From the NCBI RefSeq assembly GCF_007830155.1, contig NZ_VLKY01000004.1, positions 248,001 through 312,000 of the forward strand: 64,000 nucleotides of DNA, given 5' to 3'. Source of the DNA: Pseudomonas duriflava (GTDB lineage Bacteria; Pseudomonadota; Gammaproteobacteria; Pseudomonadales; Pseudomonadaceae). Position numbers and translations under genes: made by a program. Positions 9,393 through 17,362 of the stretch are shown piece after piece (positions within the stretch are counted from its first letter, which is position 1; the number at the start of each line of letters is the position of its first letter). Under the pieces are notes generated by a model. That model ran no database searches and was not told the DNA's origin. It saw only the letters and a list, made by a program, of their open reading frames with translations.

Positions 9393-9996
9393 TTACCTCA
9401 GCGTCCCAGATCAGGCGGGGGTCAAAACTCATGGCGGCCAGCATTGTCAGCACAACAACCAGACCAAAAAACAAAATGCCGATTCGCGGCTCGATACTGC
9501 TCAACGTCCGGAATTGCACCAGAGCCGCTACCAAGGCGACAACTAATACGTCGAGCATCGACCAGTAGCCAATCAGCTCCACGAAACGATACAGCTTTGC
9601 CCGCTCACGCATGGCCCAGCGGCTGCGGCGCTGACAGGTAATCAACAGCGTTCCGAGTACGGCAAACTTCACGCAGGGCACTGCAATACTGGCAATGAAA
9701 ATCAGCAGCGCGATATCCCACGATCCGCCTTTCCAAAACTCGATCACGCCACTCATGATGGTGTTTTCGCTGCCGCTACCGAGCATATTTGTGAACATCA
9801 CGGGGAGCAGATTGGCCGGGATGTAAAAGATGAGCCCAGCAAGAAGGAGCGCCCAGGTACGGGCGAGGCTGTTGGTTTTGCGTGCATGCACCACCGACTC
9901 GCAGCGTGGGCATTTATGGGCATCAAGCGAGCAGGCATAACCACAGGTATGACAAAGACACAGCCCAAGCTCCCGTGCATAAGGCGGTGTATTCAT
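9379..9996 (-). CDS. pqiA: PqiA-type integral membrane protein, second half-unit
   Basis: 205 residues. The N-terminus holds a zinc-ribbon-like pair of CxxC motifs (CHTCGYAC and CPRC near residues 15-35). Four membrane segments follow, with the family pattern NLLPVMF after the first. E. coli PqiA is about twice this length and contains two such units in one chain; here the two units are separate overlapping genes, a common arrangement in Pseudomonas. The ATG overlaps the upstream unit's stop by 4 bases, and the 3' end overlaps pqiB. It is the inner-membrane part of the Pqi lipid transport complex. Confidence 0.87.
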   Translation of the reverse strand: MNTPPYARELGLCLCHTCGYACSLDAHKCPRCESVVHARKTNSLARTWALLLAGLIFYIPANLLPVMFTNMLGSGSENTIMSGVIEFWKGGSWDIALLIFIASIAVPCVKFAVLGTLLITCQRRSRWAMRERAKLYRFVELIGYWSMLDVLVVALVAALVQFRTLSSIEPRIGILFFGLVVVLTMLAAMSFDPRLIWDAEVNDVR

Positions 9997-10619
9997 CGGG
10001 AAGTTACCTCCAGGTCATCCCAGAGTCGGCGGATGTCCTTGCCTGCAATAAGCAAAATCAGCACAGTCAGCATTGCCATCGCCCATAACCCCATACCGGG
10101 CGAGACGTGCAGCATGCCCGCCAGCTTTACGATAGAAACCAGAATACCCAGCAGACAGACCTCGAGCATACTCCAGGGGCGTAGATGTTCGAGCGAACGC
10201 ATGCACAGCTTGAAGCCGGGGGCGATCTGCCCCGCATAGGCATGGCCTAGCACCCAGCCCAGCAACAGGATTTGCAGCAGGGGAGCCAAAATGATGGCGA
10301 TTCCTGCTACCAGGGCGATCATTGTAATACGGCCTTGCGCCAGGGCCTCGACGGACTGCCACAGCGTAGCCTCGTTGCTCAGGCCTTGCAGACTGATATG
10401 AATGACCGGAAAGACATTTGCGAATACAAACAGAATGGCGGCTGCGACGGTTAGAGCAAGCAATTGCTCGATATTGAACCGGCGCCCGCGCTCAAGCAGG
10501 GCACTGCACCGTATGCAGTGGGCAGATTCGCCTTTGGCGAGCAGTGTTCGGAGATAGACCGAGTCGCAATGTTCGCAAATGATCCAGTCAGCAGGTCGGG
10601 TCATGGTCGCGTTGTTCAC
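9993..10619 (-). CDS. pqiA: PqiA-type integral membrane protein, first half-unit
   Basis: 208 residues, start of the four-gene pqi operon. The cytosolic N-terminus has two Cys pairs (CEHC at residues 15-18 and CIRC at 35-38), a rubredoxin-like zinc site. Four hydrophobic segments follow, with FANVFPVIHI after the first and GKDIRRLWDDLEV at the end. It is paralogous to the next gene. No strong promoter was recognised in the 40 bases upstream. Confidence 0.85.
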   Translation of the reverse strand: MNNATMTRPADWIICEHCDSVYLRTLLAKGESAHCIRCSALLERGRRFNIEQLLALTVAAAILFVFANVFPVIHISLQGLSNEATLWQSVEALAQGRITMIALVAGIAIILAPLLQILLLGWVLGHAYAGQIAPGFKLCMRSLEHLRPWSMLEVCLLGILVSIVKLAGMLHVSPGMGLWAMAMLTVLILLIAGKDIRRLWDDLEVTSR

Positions 10620-10661
10620 TGTGCAAGCCTGAAGGGCTGAAACCGGGGCAGTGATGCTTCA

Positions 10662-10874
10662 CTAAGCGCCCACCACACTCATTAGGACAGACGGCATGAC
10701 CCTTTCGCTCAATCCTTGGAAGGGCAAGGCTGTCAGGTGTATTGCACAGTGAGTGAAATCCATAGGGTCCGTATAGCCTCCCGCCTGCTCAAAGGGTGCC
10801 AGAAGCAGGACGAAGCTGGCAGTCAACGCCAGAAGCAGATCAAGGAGGCGAATATCATGACGCTGGTCGCTCAT
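10662..10874 (-). CDS. Possible small membrane protein or gene remnant
   Basis: A frame of 70 residues from the ATG at 10874 contains one clear hydrophobic helix (LLDLLLALTASFVLLLAPF) after a charged N-terminus, then a less convincing tail ending MSVVGA. No ribosome binding site is evident. The same frame stays open upstream to 11039 but without protein-like character. The helix looks like the first segment of a small multi-spanning membrane protein, so this may be the surviving part of a decayed gene. I would not assign a function. Confidence 0.3.
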   Translation of the reverse strand: MSDQRHDIRLLDLLLALTASFVLLLAPFEQAGGYTDPMDFTHCAIHLTALPFQGLSERVMPSVLMSVVGA

Positions 10875-11039
10875 GACGGGGTAGCCGCACCGGTTAGATA
10901 AAGCCGGATTGTGTAATAGGGCATGGTGATCCTCTGGAAAAGGCATAAATGAAAAGACGTAATAAACAGAAGCATGGCGGTTAGACGTTTCTATTTGCCT
11001 CTGGCCAGCACAGTCTCGCTGGGCGATGGGCTTGAGCAA

Positions 11040-11627
11040 GACCAGCGGGCCGGCATCAATGTTGACCTATTGAAGAAAAGCCAACACCGTACTGAGTAAA
11101 GGGTATGGCATCAAGGTGGGACCAGGCAGGACTATTAGCGAAATGGTAACCCACAGGTGATAGCTCTCTACCGACCTCCTGAACCATATTCCAGGTTGCA
11201 AAGCACCTGAAGCCGGAGCGTCTGAAGAGCTTGATGGCCACCTGAACGATGTTGTGTTGGGCTTTTGCACTACAAGTGTACTGACGCTCAGACTTCAAGA
11301 AGAACTTCCCTCTGGCGCATACGATTTAGGTAAACATGGATTTTTGGCGTTTGGATGGTATTTGGCAAGCGTTTAAAAAACCGTATTGCATGTTGTCATG
11401 GTTTCGAAAGGAACGAACGCAGGACGGCCCTAGGCTGGCAGGATTCTACGGAGGGCAGCAGGGTCGAGAGCGCAGCGGGCGCTAGAAAACGCAAGGATAC
11501 GCCGGACACTCAACTCATGGCTGAGGTCAGATAGCGCTTTAATGATGCTTTATGCGTTAGGGCGAGCACAAACCAGGAGCAGCGTGGCTTCATGCTCGCC
11601 AATTGTTCAACAGGAGACAGCGCTGCG
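11040..11627. other. Gene-poor stretch
   Basis: About 590 bases with no coding frame I trust. On the minus strand 11056-11298 two overlapping frames give 67- and 80-residue translations. One of them ends in a hydrophobic stretch (HLWVTISLIVLPGPTLMPY), which could be a fragment of a decayed membrane-protein gene. The rest has no recognisable feature. Confidence 0.4.
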
Positions 11628-12092
11628 CTAGAGGATATCCTTGAAGCTATCCCACACACCAAACGAGAAGTCTGGCAGGTAGTTAATGTTCAAGGCAGAT
11701 TTCATTAGATACAACACTAGAACAACAAGTACGGTGGCAGCGACAAGCGAGCAGAGCATCAACAGGCCTGTAATGAACGCTTTAAGGAACAGACTGACTT
11801 CGGACGAATTCCGAGTGGGGGCTGAGCTGCTATGGCCCGCCAGTAGAATTAAATAATAGCGTTTTCGCCAGAAGGTAAGGTTGGTACGGTAATCCAGCGT
11901 ATGGCGGCCCCATGCGCGGGCTCCAAAGATCAGCTGAAGGGCTGCTAGTTGATCAGGAGTAAAAGAGTCTTTCAAATGAACCGGCAAGCGCTCCTTAAGA
12001 CCTTGAACAAATTTATCTGTTCTCTGTTGTGGGGCTTGCTCTAGAGAGGTCTGTGCAAAATTACTATGAGGGTGGGTATTATTTTCCTGCAT
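11628..12092 (-). CDS. Hypothetical membrane protein
   Basis: 154 residues. The N-terminal half is hydrophilic. A middle segment, LPVHLKDSFTPDQLAALQ then FGARAWGRHTLDYRTNLTFWRKRYYLILLAG, resembles a short conserved module that I recall from uncharacterised Pseudomonas proteins. The C-terminal third has one long hydrophobic region (residues about 105-132) that could be one or two membrane helices, then a short polar tail. Both neighbours point away or are weak, so it is probably a single-gene unit. Function unknown. Confidence 0.6.
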   Translation of the reverse strand: MQENNTHPHSNFAQTSLEQAPQQRTDKFVQGLKERLPVHLKDSFTPDQLAALQLIFGARAWGRHTLDYRTNLTFWRKRYYLILLAGHSSSAPTRNSSEVSLFLKAFITGLLMLCSLVAATVLVVLVLYLMKSALNINYLPDFSFGVWDSFKDIL

Positions 12093-12655
12093 CCGTATTG
12101 CTCCCGTACTACATACGCGTATCTGCGATCTGGGTGCTGATGTCCTGGCACTAAATAACCAGGCTGGCTCTATCCTTGTCGTATAGGCAGTTGTTTCAAA
12201 ACCGGCATGCTCGGCCGAATCCGTAGAAAGCCGTGCTCCTATTCACTTCTGAAAGAGGACAGGCGAATAGATCAATCAAGGACTGTCAAAAGGCAAAACA
12301 TCATGTTTGCTTTTTGAGTTTTCGGCTCAATTAGACCGGTCGAGTTAATTTAGTTCTTTTTTATTGAATTTGTTACTTGGATTGCAGAGATAGCAAACAC
12401 AAGGCATAGCAGTATAAAAATCTTCCACTTGTGGAAATGTGTGCCATTTCACATTTCCACTTAAACCAAAACTGGGTTATGCCAAAATGCCTATAAACAA
12501 AGGAGCCTCGGGTCTCCATGATTTGATACAAATCCAGGCGGCTAACTCACGAAATTTTCACACGACTCTTCGCCAGATGCCTCAGGGTAGATGCTGCCTT
12601 TAGCGACTATGCTTAAGTAGTTGTTTAAAGGTCTTCATTTACTAAGAGAGGCTAC
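12093..12655. other. Long intergenic region upstream of terC
   Basis: 563 bases without a credible coding frame, AT-rich in its middle part (12290-12480). It carries a perfect 11-base inverted repeat at 12431-12460, listed separately. I looked for the manganese-sensing yybP-ykoY fold that often precedes terC homologues and did not find its conserved core. Confidence 0.5.
12431..12460. repeat. Perfect 11-base inverted repeat
   Basis: GTGGAAATGTG (12431-12441) and CACATTTCCAC (12450-12460) are exact reverse complements around the 8-base loop TGCCATTT. The hairpin lies 196 bases upstream of terC and is not followed by a T run, so an operator or an RNA structure is as likely as a terminator. Confidence 0.7.
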
Positions 12656-13414
12656 ATGGATTACCTAATGCAGCTTGCTGCCGACCCAACCGCCTGGGTG
12701 GCATTGGCTACGCTGATTACGATGGAAGTCGTGCTCGGCATTGATAACCTGATTTTTATTTCGATCCTTACCAACAAGCTGCCCGAGCATATGCGCACCC
12801 GGGCACGACGGATCGGAATCGGCTTGGCCTTGGTATTACGGCTGGGATTGTTGGGCACCATCGCCTGGATCGTACAGCTCACCGAGCCGGTTATCGAGTT
12901 GTTTGGCCAGGGCTTCTCTTGGAAGGACATGATCCTGATTGCCGGTGGTCTGTTCTTGCTTTGGAAGGCAACCAAAGAGATCCATCACAACGTTGACCCT
13001 GCTCCGGAAGGCGATCTATTCGAAGGCAAGTCGACAGAGAATGCCGTAACCATGGGTTTCGCCTCGGCCATCGTTCAGATTCTCATGCTGGACATGGTTT
13101 TCTCTATCGACAGCATCATTACGGCCGTCGGGATGACGGAGCATGTGCCCATTATGGTCATTGCGGTCGTTGTGGCCGTTACCGTGATGCTGGTGGCTTC
13201 GGATCCTTTAGCTCGCTTCATCAACAACAACCCAACCGTTGTCATGCTGGCCCTGGGCTTTCTAATCATGATCGGCATGACATTGATCGCTGAAGGCTTT
13301 GGCGCCCATGTGCCTAAAGGCTATATCTATGCAGCGATGGCGTTCTCAGCTGTCATTGAAGGCTTGAACATGTTGTCGCGTCGGGCTAAGCGAAAGCAGC
13401 AGCGGAACGGGTAA
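12656..13414 (+). CDS. TerC-family integral membrane protein
   Basis: 252 residues with seven or so membrane segments. The family hallmarks are [20 protein letters not shown] (residues 22-41) and, in the second half, [18 protein letters not shown], each with an Asp-containing helix thought to bind or pass metal ions. The length matches the short form without CBS domains. GAGG precedes the ATG. TerC proteins of this kind have been linked to manganese efflux or metalation of exported proteins; tellurite resistance should not be assumed. It is a single gene with its own terminator. Confidence 0.87.
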   Translation: MDYLMQLAADPTAWVALATLITMEVVLGIDNLIFISILTNKLPEHMRTRARRIGIGLALVLRLGLLGTIAWIVQLTEPVIELFGQGFSWKDMILIAGGLFLLWKATKEIHHNVDPAPEGDLFEGKSTENAVTMGFASAIVQILMLDMVFSIDSIITAVGMTEHVPIMVIAVVVAVTVMLVASDPLARFINNNPTVVMLALGFLIMIGMTLIAEGFGAHVPKGYIYAAMAFSAVIEGLNMLSRRAKRKQQRNG

Positions 13415-13441
13415 GCAGCTCGCTTCTTTTTCCCTCGTCTT

Positions 13442-13479
13442 CCCGTAGTGTGTCGCTTCGTGGCCGCTACGGGTTTTTT
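13442..13479 (+). terminator. Rho-independent terminator of terC
   Basis: CCCGTAGTG (13442-13450) pairs with CGCTACGGG (13465-13473), one wobble, followed directly by TTTTTT. It lies 28 bases after the terC stop. Confidence 0.85.
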
Positions 13480-13610
13480 GGGAAAAAGCAAAAGATTTTA
13501 CTGCAGAAGGGCTGCGTCAGTCAGACTGGATGGAGCAAGCTAAAGGGCAAACTCTGCTGACCGTATCACGCTGCCGGGCGGCGCGTGTCGGACAGGCATA
13601 AAGAAAGATG

Positions 13611-13835
13611 TTACGCGTTGATGGCCTTGCGGGCACGCTCGATGACCGACTGCAACCGTGTAGGGCAGCTGTACTCTTCCTGATAAAGTCGCTGGGTATG
13701 ACGCGCTACGCCATGCTCATTGACAATGATGAATGAAAATCCTTTCTTGCTCGGTGCGGCAATAACGCAGTCGAACGGTGCAAATGCACTAGAAAGAGCC
13801 TGAATGGCGGTTTGGGTTTGCTGATATATATTCAT
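13611..13835 (-). CDS. Small conserved-looking hypothetical protein
   Basis: 74 residues, soluble, composition typical of a real small protein (MNIYQQTQTAIQALSSAF..., FSFIIVNEHGVARHTQRL). No membrane segment or Cys motif apart from two isolated Cys. Only A-rich sequence is seen before the ATG, no good Shine-Dalgarno. It stands alone between the terC terminator and the cytosine operon control region. Similar short proteins are found in Pseudomonas as far as I recall, but no function is known to me. Confidence 0.55.
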   Translation of the reverse strand: MNIYQQTQTAIQALSSAFAPFDCVIAAPSKKGFSFIIVNEHGVARHTQRLYQEEYSCPTRLQSVIERARKAINA

Positions 13836-14173
13836 AGTCTTTTTTTAATATAAGTCGATGACGCGGATATGACAGCAGCACGCGTCAAATTGCTGCATGG
13901 ATAAAAGCTCTCATGCAAGCTTTTTGCCAATTTGTGAGTAAGGCCTGACTAAGGAGTCAGAAAAGGCATGACGCCAGAGGAGGGAAGGGAAAACAATATC
14001 CCTTAAATAGAGCCCGCAATGAACCATTTCAAGGCGAAAGGCTTGAAGAGTGGTCAGCTTTTGTGCGTAGCCATCGCATATCGTAACCTGAATGTCTTTC
14101 TGAAAGCCAGAAATTGTGCTGGTTGCCCAACGAAACCTGTGCCAGAAAGAAGACGGAGTGAAGTGCTTTGATC
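13836..14173. other. Intergenic region upstream of the cytosine operon
   Basis: 338 bases. The minus-strand frame at 13911-14204 has an unlikely amino-acid make-up and overlaps the promoter region, so I treat the stretch as non-coding. It contains a short dyad CTGACT-AAGG-AGTCAG (about 13947-13962). It would be the place to look for an activator site for the sigma-54-type promoter at 14174. Confidence 0.45.
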
Positions 14174-14189
14174 TGGCACGCGCTTCGCA
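14174..14189 (+). promoter_or_regulatory. Sigma-54 (RpoN) type promoter of codB
   Basis: TGGCACGCGCTTCGCA fits the -24/-12 consensus TGGCACG-N4-TTGCW with the invariant GG and GC ten bases apart; the deviation in the core is a C for the second T of TTGC. Transcription would begin near 14200, about 25 bases before the codB ATG at 14226. Cytosine is a nitrogen source, so nitrogen control through NtrC is a natural inference, but no activator site was identified. Confidence 0.65.
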
Positions 14190-14225
14190 CTCTCCGCTGA
14201 TCAATCATCGGCCCGGAGATCTACC

Positions 14226-15500
14226 ATGAGTCAGACAGACACTCACGAAGACGACTTTCCGCTTAGCGAAGTGCCGTTGTCGTCGCGCAAAGGATTATGG
14301 TCAACCTCCCTGGTTTTGTTGGGATTTACCTTCTTTACCGCCACCATGTTTGCCGGCGGCAAGATCGGCGTTGCCTTCGATTTTGTTTCTCTGTTATGGA
14401 TCGTGACCGTGGGCAATCTGCTCTTAGGCATTTATGCAGCTGTACTCGGATACATTGCATATCGAAGCGGGTTGAATTCTGTCCTGATGGGTCGTTTCTG
14501 TTTTGGAGAGGTAGGAAGTAAGTTATCGGACCTCCTCTTGGGTTTTACCCAGGTAGGCTGGTATGCCTGGGGAACAGCTACGGTGGCTGTGGTGTTGGGA
14601 AAGTTTTTTGGGCTTTCCGAAACTACCGTATTAATCCTTATGGTGATATTCGGGTTTGGTTTCTGCGCCACGGCTTACATTGGCTACCGAGGTTTAGAAA
14701 TCCTGTCTTATATCGCTGTGCCGGCCATGTGTTTGCTTTTATTACTGTCCATGTGGGTTGCTACGAACAAGATTGGCGGTCTTGCAGGCTTGATGGCGGT
14801 AGTACCCACCGGGCAGATGGATATTGGTATGGCAATCACGCTGGTTTTCGGAACGTTTGTCAGCGGTGCTACCCAGGCTACTAATTGGACCCGCTTTGCG
14901 CGTTCCGGCAAGGTTGCTGTATGGGCAAGTCTAGGAGGCTTCTTTGTTGGAAATGGCTTGATGGTGCTGATTGGTGCTTATGGCGCTATTGTCTATCAAC
15001 AGCCCGATGTGGTCGAAGTTCTACTGCTCCAAGGTTTTTCACTGGCTGCGGTCGCTATGCTCATGCTCAATTTATGGAGCACTCAAGACAATACGATTTA
15101 CAATTTTGCCGTAGCGGGTTGCAACTTGGTGCGTACCCGTCGTCGACGTACGGTGACTTTGGTAGGAGCAACCATAGGTACAGCGTTGGCCTTGCTCGGC
15201 ATGTACGACATGCTCGTACCATACCTTGTTGTACTCGGCACCGTGATTCCGCCTTTGGGGGGCGTAATCGCTGCGGATTTCTTCTTTCGACATAAAGGGC
15301 AGTATCCGCTCCTGGCCACGGCCGAGTTGCCTGCTTTTAACTGGATAGGCCTGCTGGCTTATGGTGTAGGCGTCTTAGGAGCCTTCCTGGCACCTTGGGT
15401 AGCGCCTGTTGTTGGCATTCTAGTAGCCGCTCTGGCTTATATAGTCATGTGCACCGTGCTCAAGACACGAGTAGTCATAGAGGCGCGTGCGAGCGCATGA
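14226..15500 (+). CDS. codB: Cytosine permease (NCS1 family)
   Basis: 424 residues with about twelve membrane helices. The N-terminal motif VPLSSRKGLWSTSLVLLGFT and TMFAGGKIGVAFDF are characteristic of CodB-type nucleobase:cation symporters. The gene has GGAG 7 bases before the ATG. It lies upstream of cytosine deaminase, so the pair imports cytosine and releases ammonia. Its stop codon overlaps the ATG of a regulator remnant (ATGA at 15497-15500). Expression probably depends on the sigma-54-type promoter just upstream. Confidence 0.9.
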   Translation: MSQTDTHEDDFPLSEVPLSSRKGLWSTSLVLLGFTFFTATMFAGGKIGVAFDFVSLLWIVTVGNLLLGIYAAVLGYIAYRSGLNSVLMGRFCFGEVGSKLSDLLLGFTQVGWYAWGTATVAVVLGKFFGLSETTVLILMVIFGFGFCATAYIGYRGLEILSYIAVPAMCLLLLLSMWVATNKIGGLAGLMAVVPTGQMDIGMAITLVFGTFVSGATQATNWTRFARSGKVAVWASLGGFFVGNGLMVLIGAYGAIVYQQPDVVEVLLLQGFSLAAVAMLMLNLWSTQDNTIYNFAVAGCNLVRTRRRRTVTLVGATIGTALALLGMYDMLVPYLVVLGTVIPPLGGVIAADFFFRHKGQYPLLATAELPAFNWIGLLAYGVGVLGAFLAPWVAPVVGILVAALAYIVMCTVLKTRVVIEARASA

Positions 15501-15677
15501 ATTTTAGCACCAAGGATGTACTGGCCCTGCCCAGACTGGAACTGCTCTGGCTCGAAGTAGGGGAGGCCGGCGCGACCAGTCCGGTTCGTTGGCCTTCAGC
15601 ATATAGAAGCGCTAAATACCCTGTCATCGGATAACACTTATAACCGTTTGGATGTTGCCGTCGCGCTGATGATCTAG
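15497..15677 (+). pseudogene. Remnant of a PucR-family transcriptional regulator (internal deletion)
   Basis: From the ATG at 15497, which overlaps the codB stop, about 32 codons read DVLALPRLELLWLEVGEAG then SPVRW, the start of a PucR purine-catabolism regulator domain. Near 15594 the frame changes. In another frame LQHIEALNTLSSDNTYNRL then DVAVALMI runs to TAG at 15675-15677, which matches the extreme C-terminus of the same family after its helix-turn-helix. Everything between, normally some 400 residues or more, is missing. The simplest reading is a large internal deletion plus frame change in a former codB-pucR-codA operon. Recognition rests on short ends, but both ends point to one family in the right order. 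Confidence 0.7.
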
Positions 15678-15702
15678 CGGCTGCCTGCCTGAGGAGAGCT
15701 TT

Positions 15703-16959
15703 ATGAATATTATCAATGCCCGTCTACGCAACCATGAAGGCTTGTTCACGGTGCGCCTGGAGAAAGAACGTATTGCGGCTGTCGATGTTCAAGCGTCTTC
15801 GCTTGCTGCTCCTCTACTTACTTCTCATGAAGCTGAGACGCTAGATGCCCAGGGTAATTTGGTCGTCCCTCCGTTTGTCGAGCCTCATATCCATCTGGAT
15901 GCCACTCTCACAGCCGGTGAGCCTCGCTGGAATATGAGTGGCACCTTATTTGAAGGCATTGAGTGCTGGGGGGAACGCAAGGCCACCATTACCGGGGAAG
16001 ACACCAAGCAACGTGCGAAAAAGACAATCGAAGCGCTGGTGGCCCATGGTATCCAACATGTTCGTACCCACGTGGACGTGACCGATGCCAGCCTGGCAGC
16101 GCTTAAAGCCATGCTGGAGGTTCGAGAAGAAACGAGTCATTTGATTGACCTACAGATCGTAGCCTTTCCCCAGGAAGGCATCGAGTCTTATCCCCACGGC
16201 CGCGAGTTGATGGAGGAGGCCATTCGACTTGGCGCGGATGTGGTCGGCGGTATCCCTCATTTTGAGTACACGCGGGAGCAGGGCGTCAGCTCCGTGAAGT
16301 TTCTTATGGATCTGGCCGAGCGGACCGGCTGTCTGGTCGATGTGCATTGCGACGAAACGGATGATCCACATTCGCGCTTTCTTGAGGTACTGGCTGAAGA
16401 GGCCCGTAGCCGTGGAATGGGCGCTCAAGTGACGGCCAGCCATACGACGGCAATGGGATCTTATGACAATGCCTACTGCTCCAAACTGTTTCGTCTGCTA
16501 GGACGTTCCGGGATCAGTTTCGTTTCCTGCCCGACCGAAAGCATCCATCTGCAAGGCCGTTTCGATACATTTCCCAAACGGCGTGGCGTAACGCGCGTCA
16601 AGGAGCTGCTGGACGCAGGCATGAACGTCTGTTTCGGGCAGGATTCCATTGTCGACCCCTGGTATCCACTCGGAAATGGCAACATTCTCCGGGTTTTGGA
16701 AGCGGGTCTGCATATTTGTCACATGCTGGGGTATTCCGATCTGCAGCGTGCATTGGATTTGGTGACGGTAAATAGTGCTAGGGCGATGAGTCTGGGAGAT
16801 CAGTACGGGGTGGAAGTCGGGCGTCCCGCCAACCTGCTCATTCTTTCTGCACCAGATGATTATGAGATGATTCGCAGCCAGGGCTTGCCCTTGTATTCCG
16901 TTCGCGCCGGAAAGGTTTTGATGAGCCGTACCCCTGCTCAAGTCCGCGTGGCTCTCTAA
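15703..16959 (+). CDS. codA: Cytosine deaminase
   Basis: 418 residues, cytosolic amidohydrolase converting cytosine to uracil and ammonia. Metal ligands and active-site motifs are present: EPHIHLDATLTAG (residues about 58-72), DVHCDETDDPHSRF (about 212-225), ASHTTAMGSY and FGQDSIVDPWYPLG (about 310). GGAG lies 8 bases before the ATG. It belongs with codB; the gap is filled by the deleted regulator, so the two genes may still be co-transcribed. Length is normal for the family. Confidence 0.93.
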   Translation: MNIINARLRNHEGLFTVRLEKERIAAVDVQASSLAAPLLTSHEAETLDAQGNLVVPPFVEPHIHLDATLTAGEPRWNMSGTLFEGIECWGERKATITGEDTKQRAKKTIEALVAHGIQHVRTHVDVTDASLAALKAMLEVREETSHLIDLQIVAFPQEGIESYPHGRELMEEAIRLGADVVGGIPHFEYTREQGVSSVKFLMDLAERTGCLVDVHCDETDDPHSRFLEVLAEEARSRGMGAQVTASHTTAMGSYDNAYCSKLFRLLGRSGISFVSCPTESIHLQGRFDTFPKRRGVTRVKELLDAGMNVCFGQDSIVDPWYPLGNGNILRVLEAGLHICHMLGYSDLQRALDLVTVNSARAMSLGDQYGVEVGRPANLLILSAPDDYEMIRSQGLPLYSVRAGKVLMSRTPAQVRVAL

Positions 16960-17362
16960 TCGTTCCGCTGGTCGGAAGTGGAATAATTTCTCACAGTTGG
17001 CTGGTGGCTAACCTTAAAAACGGCCAGCAGTCAACCCTTATAAAAATGACTTGTGCACAAGCACTAATTCACTTGTCAAGCGCTTCGCTTACCTAGGGAT
17101 AAAAAAAATTATAAGAATACTTGTTGTGCAACTATATGATTTTAAAGGATTTTTTTTGTTGGTTAAAAAATGGACAGTTTAACCGAAGCCCCGATTCTTC
17201 CTAGCCTGCGCGACCTTTCCACCATGTTTTCTACAGAGTTATCCACAGCTTCTGTGGATTACCCTTGTAGACCGCATCACGCTTGGCTTCATCAAAATGC
17301 AAGAAATTTTTGCGATTATTTTGCAGAATTCTTTATTCCTAAAAATTTGAATCCTCATTTTC
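16960..17362. other. AT-rich intergenic region
   Basis: 403 bases between codA and the convergent sensor kinase, with runs of A and T at 17098-17170. The 72-residue frame at 17170-17388 is not protein-like. The one notable element is the DnaA-box-like dyad at 17239-17261. No clear terminator was found for either flanking gene. Confidence 0.5.
17239..17261. promoter_or_regulatory. Dyad of two DnaA-box-like sequences
   Basis: TTATCCACA (17239-17247) is a perfect match to the DnaA consensus. TGTGGATTA (17253-17261) is the inverted copy with one deviation. The shared TCCACAG/CTGTGGA arms surround three bases. It could be a DnaA-binding or other regulator site, or a hairpin; its position between two 3' ends makes a promoter role less likely. 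Confidence 0.45.

Noticed and set aside
12300-12655. Manganese riboswitch (yybP-ykoY) upstream of terC
   Set aside because: The conserved internal-loop sequences of that family are not present; only an unrelated inverted repeat is seen.
13911-14204. 97-residue frame on the minus strand
   Set aside because: It overlaps the sigma-54-type promoter of codB, lacks a ribosome binding site and has an unlikely composition.
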